Source of the DNA: Niveispirillum fermenti
Lineage (GTDB): Bacteria > Pseudomonadota > Alphaproteobacteria > Azospirillales > Azospirillaceae
Assembly (NCBI RefSeq): GCF_048066175.1
Contig: NZ_JBLTXA010000007.1
Coordinates: 200,937-264,936, forward strand
Length of the DNA: 64,000 nucleotides
Reading direction: 5' to 3'
A model generated the notes under the pieces. It did no database searches. It saw only the letters and a program-made list of their open reading frames with translations, and had not been told where the DNA came from. Made by a program: the position numbers and the translations under genes. Below, one piece after another: positions 58,972 through 64,000 of the stretch (positions within the stretch are counted from its first letter, which is position 1; each line of letters starts with the position of its first letter).

Positions 58972-59889
58972 TCAGAACTCGAAAGGCTGGACGATCCGCC
59001 GGTCGGCGATCATGAAGGCATCGGCCACGAACTGGAGCGGGCGCAGGTCGACATCGCTCTGCCGGCTGCGCACCAGTTCGGCAAAGCGGCTGTAGAGACG
59101 CGGATATTCCTGGTTCTCGCCGCTTATCGGTATCTCGCCGGGCAATTCCAGGACGCTGCCGCCCATACCCAGGCGCAGCATGCCCGCATCGGTATCCACC
59201 TCGATATCCCAGGTCTGCTGCCCGGTCTGCAGGAAATCCAGCCGGGCATCACCGGTGGCGTCGCCGGTCCGGAAACGGATCTGGGCCGCGATGGGGCTGG
59301 CGCGGTTCGACGGCACCTCCAGCACCGCATCCAGGACGGTCAGCGGCGACGGCAGGATGCGGGTGGCGATGGACAGCGCATTGATCCCGGGATCGAACAC
59401 GCCGAAACCACCGGCCGCCAATATCCAGTCCTGGCCGGGATGCCACTGGCGGATATTCTCCATCCAGCGGATGCGTACGGCGTCGATCCGCCGTCCGGCA
59501 AGCCAGTCACGCGCCGCATCGATCTCCGCCGCCTCGCGGGAATGCCAGGTGGTGAACAGCACCGTCCCCTGCCGGCGCGCCTCCTGCGCCAGCGCCTCCA
59601 CCTCCGACACGGTGGCGGCCGGCGGCTTCTCCAGCATCAGGTCCCTGCCGGCCCGGATCACGTCCAGCGCCTGCTCAAACCGCCCGGCGGGCGGGGTGCA
59701 GAGCGATACGGCCCGGATATCGGGACGCGCCGCCAGCATTGCCGCAACCGTGCTGTGGCTCTCCACACCTTCCACCCGGCCATGGCGGCTGGCCGTGGCG
59801 GCCAGGTCGAAATCGCCACTGTTTGCCAGGGCCGGCACGTGCTGGTCCCGTGCGATTTTGCCGATCCCGACAAGTCCAAGTCTGATCAT
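58972..59889 (-). CDS. D-galactose/L-arabinose 1-dehydrogenase (Gfo/Idh/MocA family)
   Basis: 305 residues from ATG 59889 (MIRLGLVGIGKIARDQHVPA). The sequence closely follows Pseudomonas galactose dehydrogenase and the L-arabinose 1-dehydrogenase of Azospirillum. VSLCTPPAGRF, LMLEKPPAATVSE with the catalytic EKP lysine, WHSREAAEIDAARDWLA and RQWHPGQDWILAAGGFGVFDPGINALS are nearly diagnostic. It oxidises the sugar to its lactone with NAD(P)+. It gives the locus a cytoplasmic step for galactose or arabinose set free by the GH43 and GH2 enzymes. Which of the two sugars is preferred cannot be told. Confidence 0.9.
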   Translation of the reverse strand: MIRLGLVGIGKIARDQHVPALANSGDFDLAATASRHGRVEGVESHSTVAAMLAARPDIRAVSLCTPPAGRFEQALDVIRAGRDLMLEKPPAATVSEVEALAQEARRQGTVLFTTWHSREAAEIDAARDWLAGRRIDAVRIRWMENIRQWHPGQDWILAAGGFGVFDPGINALSIATRILPSPLTVLDAVLEVPSNRASPIAAQIRFRTGDATGDARLDFLQTGQQTWDIEVDTDAGMLRLGMGGSVLELPGEIPISGENQEYPRLYSRFAELVRSRQSDVDLRPLQFVADAFMIADRRIVQPFEF

Positions 59890-59993
59890 CTGGTCCGGAA
59901 CCTCTATTATAAGATATATCAGCATCTACCCCAGAACCGGGGCTATCTTCAACGCGCGACCCGGCGGGGCCGGTGCCGCCAGCAGGCCGGCCG

Positions 59994-61706
59994 CTATTCG
60001 ATCACCGCATAGGGCCGGTCGATCCTGTCGGCGCCGCCCCAGTTCTGGCGTTTGCGCCCCTTCAGATGACGGTCATATTCAGGGCGCCACGGATCGACAA
60101 AGCTTTGCGCGGCCCAGTCGTCCCATTGCCGGGCCATCGCACGGACAAGGTCCGGCCGGCTTGCCGACAGGTCGTGCATTTCCGCCCGGTCGGTCGACAT
60201 GTCGAACAATTGCCAGGGTTGCTCGAAGCGGGCCACCAGCTTCCATTTGCCGTCCCGGACGGCGCGATTGCCCTCATGCTCCCAGAAGAGGGGCTTGTCA
60301 CGCGCCAGCGCCTCGCCATGGAATGCGGGAAGCATGGAACGGCCCTGCATCGGAAGGATCGCGTGACCATTATGGCGGGCGGGATAGGTGGCGCCGCTGA
60401 TCTCCACCACGGTCGGCATCACATCGATCAGATGACCCGGCGCATCGACCAGGGTGCCACGGAGCGCGGGGTCGATCCCATCCGGCCAATGGGCGATCAG
60501 CGGCGTGGCGATCCCGCCCTCTTCCGTGAAATGCTTGAAATACTGGAAGGGCGTGTTCTGCAAGGTGGCCCAGTTCATGCCGGCCCAGACCACGCTGTCC
60601 GGTCCGCCGGGCTTACCCTTGCCGGACAGGCGGCCATCGGGCCCGCTCTCCGCATTGCCGCCATTGTCGCACATGAAAAGGATCAGGGTATTGTCCAGTT
60701 CGCCGGCCTGTTCAAGCCGGTCCACCAGCGTGCCGATGGCGTGGTCGACGCGGGCGATCACAGCAGCATAGACGGCCATGATCGTATCGAACCGCTCCTT
60801 GTCCGCATCGGTCAGCCTGTCCCAATCATAGCTGTTCGGCAATGGTGGCGGCAGTTCGGCGTTGGCGGGAATGATGCCCAGCGTCTTCTGCCGCTCAAAA
60901 CGGGCGCGGCGCAGGGCATCCCAGCCTTCCCGGTACCGGCCCTTGAACTTGACCACATCGGCCGCCGGCGCCATCAGCGGGAAATGCGCGGCCGTGAAGG
61001 GCATGTAAAGGAAGAAGGGCTTTCCCTCCGCCTGGGCCTGGGTGATGAAACGGGCCTGCCAATCGACATACATGTCGGAGGAATACCAGTCGCCCTCCCC
61101 CACCTCGGGGGCGTTGGCGGGCACCCTGCGCCCGTCGATATAGACCCATTGCGCGATGGGCTGCGACTGCTCCGGATAATAAAGCTCCCCGAACGGCGTG
61201 GCCAGCGACCGGTCGAAGCCACGCTGCCACGGCCCGACCCCGCGCGACATGCCGACATGCCATTTGCCGGCCATCGCCGTAAAATAGCCGGCGGGTTTCA
61301 GCACTTCCGCCAGCGTGACGACACGGTCGGTCAACCGGCTGCGCAGCCCCTGCGCGCCGGGCACGTCCACCCCTTCAAGATGGCCAAGCCCCGCCTGATG
61401 CGGATAGGTGCCGGTCAGCAGCGATGCCCGCGACGGGCTGCAGCGTGCGCTGTTATAGAACTGGGTGAAGGCCAGGCCGTTCCTGGCCAGCGCATCGATG
61501 CGCGGTGTCGGGATCTCCCCGCCGAAGGCGCCGACATCGGAAAAGCCGACATCATCCAGCAGGATGACCACGACGTTCGGGCGGGATGCGGCCGGCGTGT
61601 CGGCGGCCATTGCGTCGGCGGCCATTGCCGTGCCCATCCCCGTCGCAAAGGCGACAACCATGCAACTGACACCCGCCAGCAACCGGGCAATGCGATGCGC
61701 TTTCAC
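59994..61706 (-). CDS. Arylsulfatase-family sulfatase (Cys-type)
   Basis: 570 residues. A Sec signal (VSCMVVAFATGMGTAMA) is followed by a small internal duplication giving MAADAMAAD. The metal site is NVVVILLDDVGFSDVGAFGG and the formylglycine site Cys89 in SARCSPSRASLLTGTYPH; GKWHVGM and CDNGGNAESGPDG add the remaining contacts. It is clearly different from the shorter sulfatase at 57504, so two sulfate positions are probably removed. It starts the leftward run sulfatase-dehydrogenase-sulfatase, divergent from the GH2 gene. Confidence 0.93.
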   Translation of the reverse strand: MKAHRIARLLAGVSCMVVAFATGMGTAMAADAMAADTPAASRPNVVVILLDDVGFSDVGAFGGEIPTPRIDALARNGLAFTQFYNSARCSPSRASLLTGTYPHQAGLGHLEGVDVPGAQGLRSRLTDRVVTLAEVLKPAGYFTAMAGKWHVGMSRGVGPWQRGFDRSLATPFGELYYPEQSQPIAQWVYIDGRRVPANAPEVGEGDWYSSDMYVDWQARFITQAQAEGKPFFLYMPFTAAHFPLMAPAADVVKFKGRYREGWDALRRARFERQKTLGIIPANAELPPPLPNSYDWDRLTDADKERFDTIMAVYAAVIARVDHAIGTLVDRLEQAGELDNTLILFMCDNGGNAESGPDGRLSGKGKPGGPDSVVWAGMNWATLQNTPFQYFKHFTEEGGIATPLIAHWPDGIDPALRGTLVDAPGHLIDVMPTVVEISGATYPARHNGHAILPMQGRSMLPAFHGEALARDKPLFWEHEGNRAVRDGKWKLVARFEQPWQLFDMSTDRAEMHDLSASRPDLVRAMARQWDDWAAQSFVDPWRPEYDRHLKGRKRQNWGGADRIDRPYAVIE

Positions 61707-62033
61707 CGGACCCGTTCTCCTCCCCCTGGGTTTTCCCCGTCATGGCCTGTGACCGGCCTTTGCCGCCCCACCGTAGCATAGGTCGGCCTTCTGGCAATAT
61801 TGATAATATCAATAATATTTGGTCGGATCGTTTCCGCAACAGGAAAGAAAAGGGAAGCCGGCTCCTCCGCCGGGCAATGCCGCCCCTGGCTTTAGCCGTT
61901 TTACCGGGCAACCGCGCCCGGTCGGAAAGGCTGGAGGTGGAAAGGCGTTGAAGCACAGCACCCTTCAATATATCGTATTTATATTCACACAAAGCGGCAG
62001 AAGGTCGCTTACAGGGACAGGAAAGGACAGGCA
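61707..62033. other. Divergent promoter region of sulfatase and GH2 genes
   Basis: 327 bases without a gene. The AT-rich centre holds the palindrome TATTGAT-AAT-ATCAATA (61798-61814), about 92 bases before the sulfatase start, and 61966-61990 is another AT-rich patch before the GH2 start. Both are candidate operators or promoters for the locus. Confidence 0.5.
61798..61814. promoter_or_regulatory. Palindrome in the sulfatase/GH2 gap
   Basis: TATTGAT (61798-61804), AAT, ATCAATA (61808-61814) is a perfect 7-bp dyad in a low-GC island. The word TATTGATA also occurs at 47166-47173, so regulation by one protein is possible but not shown. Confidence 0.5.
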
Positions 62034-63992
62034 GTGCGGAAAATTCTGCTCTTGGCGGGTGCCGCGGCACTCTTCCATCTGGCGACGGCCCCGGTATCGG
62101 CCCAGCCCGCCACGGCAAAGCCCGGCACGGCGGTAGCCAGCGACGGTGCCTATGTGGGGCCGATCATGACCAGATGGGGCCGGGAGGTGACGGCGGAAAA
62201 CGCCTGGCGCAGCTATCCCCGCCCCCAGATGGCCCGCGAACAGTGGCAGAACCTGAACGGCATGTGGGATTACGCCATCACCAAGGCCAGCGCGCCGCAG
62301 CCCGACCGGATGGATGGCCGTATCCTTGTGCCCTTCGCCGTGGAATCGAAACTGTCGGGCGTTGCGCGCAAATTGCTGCCCGACGACAGGCTGTGGTACC
62401 GGCGCGACTTCACGGTGCCGGCCGACTGGTCCGGCAAGCGGACATTGCTGCATTTCGGGGCCGTGGATTTCGAGGCCACGGTCTGGGTCAATGACAGGCT
62501 GGTCGGCAGCCATCGCGGCGGGTCCAATCCGTTCAGCTTCGACGTGACCCCCTATCTGCGTGACGGGGCGAACAGCCTGTCCGTCCTGGTCGCCGACCCC
62601 ACCTCGGCCGGAGACCAGCCACGCGGCAAGCAGGTGCTGGACCCGCGGGGCATCTGGTACACGGCCGTCAGCGGCATCTGGCAGACCGTCTGGCTGGAAC
62701 CGGTTCCCGACCTGCACATCACCGAGGTGCGCGCCACCCCCGATATCGACCGCGGCATCGTGGCCGTTGATGTGGCATTGAGCGGTCCGGCCAGGCCTAT
62801 CGACGCCGTCCGCCTGACCGTGCGCAGCGGCGGCAAAACCGTGGCCTCCACCCTGATCCGGGGCAACCGCAGGGCGGAACTGGCCATCCCGGATGCCAGG
62901 CTCTGGTCGCCCGACAATCCCTTCCTCTACGACCTCACCGCCGAGCTGGTGCAGGTACCCAACCCGACAGCGGGGGCCGAGCGGCCCGAACGGCAATTGC
63001 CCTCGCATTCAGCCCGGGAAGCGGCGACCTATGCCGCCCTGACGCCGGCCGCCGGGGCGGGCGACAGGGTCGAAAGCTATTTCGGGATGCGCAAGATATC
63101 GGTCGGGAAGGACCCGTCCACGGGCCATCCCGCCCTGTTGCTGAACAACAAGCCCCTGTTCCACAATGGCGTCCTGGATCAGGGCTGGTGGCCGGACGGC
63201 CTGCTGACCCCGCCTTCGGAGGAGGCCGCCAGAAGCGACATGGTCTTCCTGAAGAAGGCCGGCTTCAACATGCTGCGCAAGCATATCAAGGTTGAACCGG
63301 CCCGCTATTATTATGATGCCGACCGGCTGGGCATGCTGATCTGGCAGGACCTGCCTTCGGGCGGCTTCGCGGATCAGGCCGTGCGGCGGGAAAGCGACCG
63401 CGAGGCGGTCTTCACCTCGCAGGCCATGGCGCAATACCAGTTGGAAGCCGCGAACATCGTTGGCGCCCTGCGCGCCTTCCCGTCGATCGTCATGTGGGTC
63501 ACCAACAACGAAGGCTGGGGCCAGTATGATGCCCGCACCGTTGCCACCCTGGTCCATAATATGGACCCCAGCCGCATCATCAATGCCACCAGCGGCTGGC
63601 TGGACACGGCGGGCGATGTATCGCAGGTGTACGACATCCACACTTACGAGGAAGTGCCGCTGGTGCCCGAGGCCAGCGGTGGCCGGGTGCGGGTGATCGG
63701 CGAATATGGCGGCGTCGGGCTGGCCAAGCGGGGCCATCTCTGGTTCCCCGACCGCGACCTGCGCATCTATCAGATCGCCAAGGACCAGACAGACTACGAA
63801 GCGCGCTATCGCACCAAATTCGACGAGATCGTGCGGCAATATCGCAAGGAGGGCCTGGCCGCCGCGGTCTATACCCAGACCACGGACGTCGAAAGCGAGT
63901 TGAACGGCCTGTTGACCTATGACCGGGCGGTGGAAAAACTGACCCCCGCCACGCTGAAGTCCATGGCGGACCCGCTTTATACCCCGCGCTGA
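62034..63992 (+). CDS. Glycoside hydrolase family 2 enzyme
   Basis: 652 residues from GTG 62034 with an N-terminal signal (ILLLAGAAALFHLATAPVSAQ), so periplasmic or outer. A jelly-roll sugar-binding domain (about 55-210; WYRRDFTVPADWSGKRTLL), an immunoglobulin-like domain and the TIM barrel follow. The acid/base Glu is in WVTNNEGWG and the nucleophile Glu in VIGEYGGVG. The sequence GVLDQGWWPDGLLTPPSEEA and LIWQDLPSGG mark an uncharacterised GH2 subgroup seen mostly in polysaccharide loci. Beta-galactosidase or beta-glucuronidase activity is possible; context favours a galactosidase-type role. Confidence 0.9.
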   Translation: MRKILLLAGAAALFHLATAPVSAQPATAKPGTAVASDGAYVGPIMTRWGREVTAENAWRSYPRPQMAREQWQNLNGMWDYAITKASAPQPDRMDGRILVPFAVESKLSGVARKLLPDDRLWYRRDFTVPADWSGKRTLLHFGAVDFEATVWVNDRLVGSHRGGSNPFSFDVTPYLRDGANSLSVLVADPTSAGDQPRGKQVLDPRGIWYTAVSGIWQTVWLEPVPDLHITEVRATPDIDRGIVAVDVALSGPARPIDAVRLTVRSGGKTVASTLIRGNRRAELAIPDARLWSPDNPFLYDLTAELVQVPNPTAGAERPERQLPSHSAREAATYAALTPAAGAGDRVESYFGMRKISVGKDPSTGHPALLLNNKPLFHNGVLDQGWWPDGLLTPPSEEAARSDMVFLKKAGFNMLRKHIKVEPARYYYDADRLGMLIWQDLPSGGFADQAVRRESDREAVFTSQAMAQYQLEAANIVGALRAFPSIVMWVTNNEGWGQYDARTVATLVHNMDPSRIINATSGWLDTAGDVSQVYDIHTYEEVPLVPEASGGRVRVIGEYGGVGLAKRGHLWFPDRDLRIYQIAKDQTDYEARYRTKFDEIVRQYRKEGLAAAVYTQTTDVESELNGLLTYDRAVEKLTPATLKSMADPLYTPR

Positions 63993-64000
63993 CAGCCGGG

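Noticed and set aside
1..64000. Mobile elements, phage genes, tRNA or rRNA
   Set aside because: No transposase, integrase or structural RNA could be recognised by reading; a covariance-model search would be needed to exclude small RNAs.

Overview
The window is high-GC DNA with no rRNA, tRNA, transposase, phage or CRISPR feature that I could see. FecI/FecR-type iron control, several large TonB-dependent receptors, a Caulobacter/sphingomonad-type carbohydrate receptor, a P450cam-like cytochrome P450 and a heterotetrameric sarcosine oxidase together suggest an aerobic, free-living alphaproteobacterium, for example a sphingomonad or a Rhodospirillales relative. That placement is inference; the genus cannot be read from this sequence. 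Genes are densely packed with many 1-8 base stop/start overlaps, and several start at GTG or TTG.

Region A (1-37160) is a large catabolic island of the kind used for bulky alicyclic, terpenoid or steroid-side-chain acids. It holds two adjacent acyl-CoA dehydrogenases (the first cut by the left edge), an enoyl-thioester-reductase-like MDR protein, two divergent IclR regulators flanked by CGAAC/GTTCG half-sites, an amidohydrolase, an unusual Gfo/Idh/MocA protein, a lipid-transfer-type thiolase/aldolase with a DUF35 partner, three crotonases, a canonical thiolase, several SDRs and two acyl-CoA ligases. It also holds a 2-oxoacid-dehydrogenase-like complex with a split E2, a CMD-family protein, a D-aminoacylase-like amidohydrolase, a TauD-type and a PhyH-type dioxygenase, an MFS carrier, a CYP101-like P450 with its ferredoxin, a SnoaL-like protein, an alpha/beta hydrolase, an HSD17B4-type SDR, a TesB thioesterase, a second MDR reductase, a PF10118 protein and LysR, AraC, MarR and TetR regulators. 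P450 oxidation, CoA activation, beta-oxidation, retro-aldol or thiolytic cleavage and acyl-CoA disposal would fit together as one pathway. No sterol ring-cleavage genes are present, so the substrate is unknown.

Region B (37195-45316) is a one-carbon module: tetR, then folD, then soxB-soxD-soxA-soxG-purU. It should demethylate sarcosine or a similar N-methyl amine and oxidise the resulting methylene-THF to formate. Three related dyads (in front of tetR, folD and soxB) and one shorter palindrome suggest a TetR regulon.

Region C (45522-52907) is an iron-uptake set: ECF sigma factor, FecR-like anti-sigma factor, TonB receptor with an N-terminal STN signalling domain, and a PepSY-type membrane reductase. 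It is followed by an unrelated-looking ScfR/RamB-type regulator.

Region D (53053-63992) is a polysaccharide-utilisation locus: GH43, TonB receptor, two Cys-type sulfatases, a D-galactose/L-arabinose 1-dehydrogenase and a GH2 enzyme. Together they point to a sulfated arabinose- and/or galactose-containing polymer (inference). AT-rich palindromes lie upstream of several of these genes.
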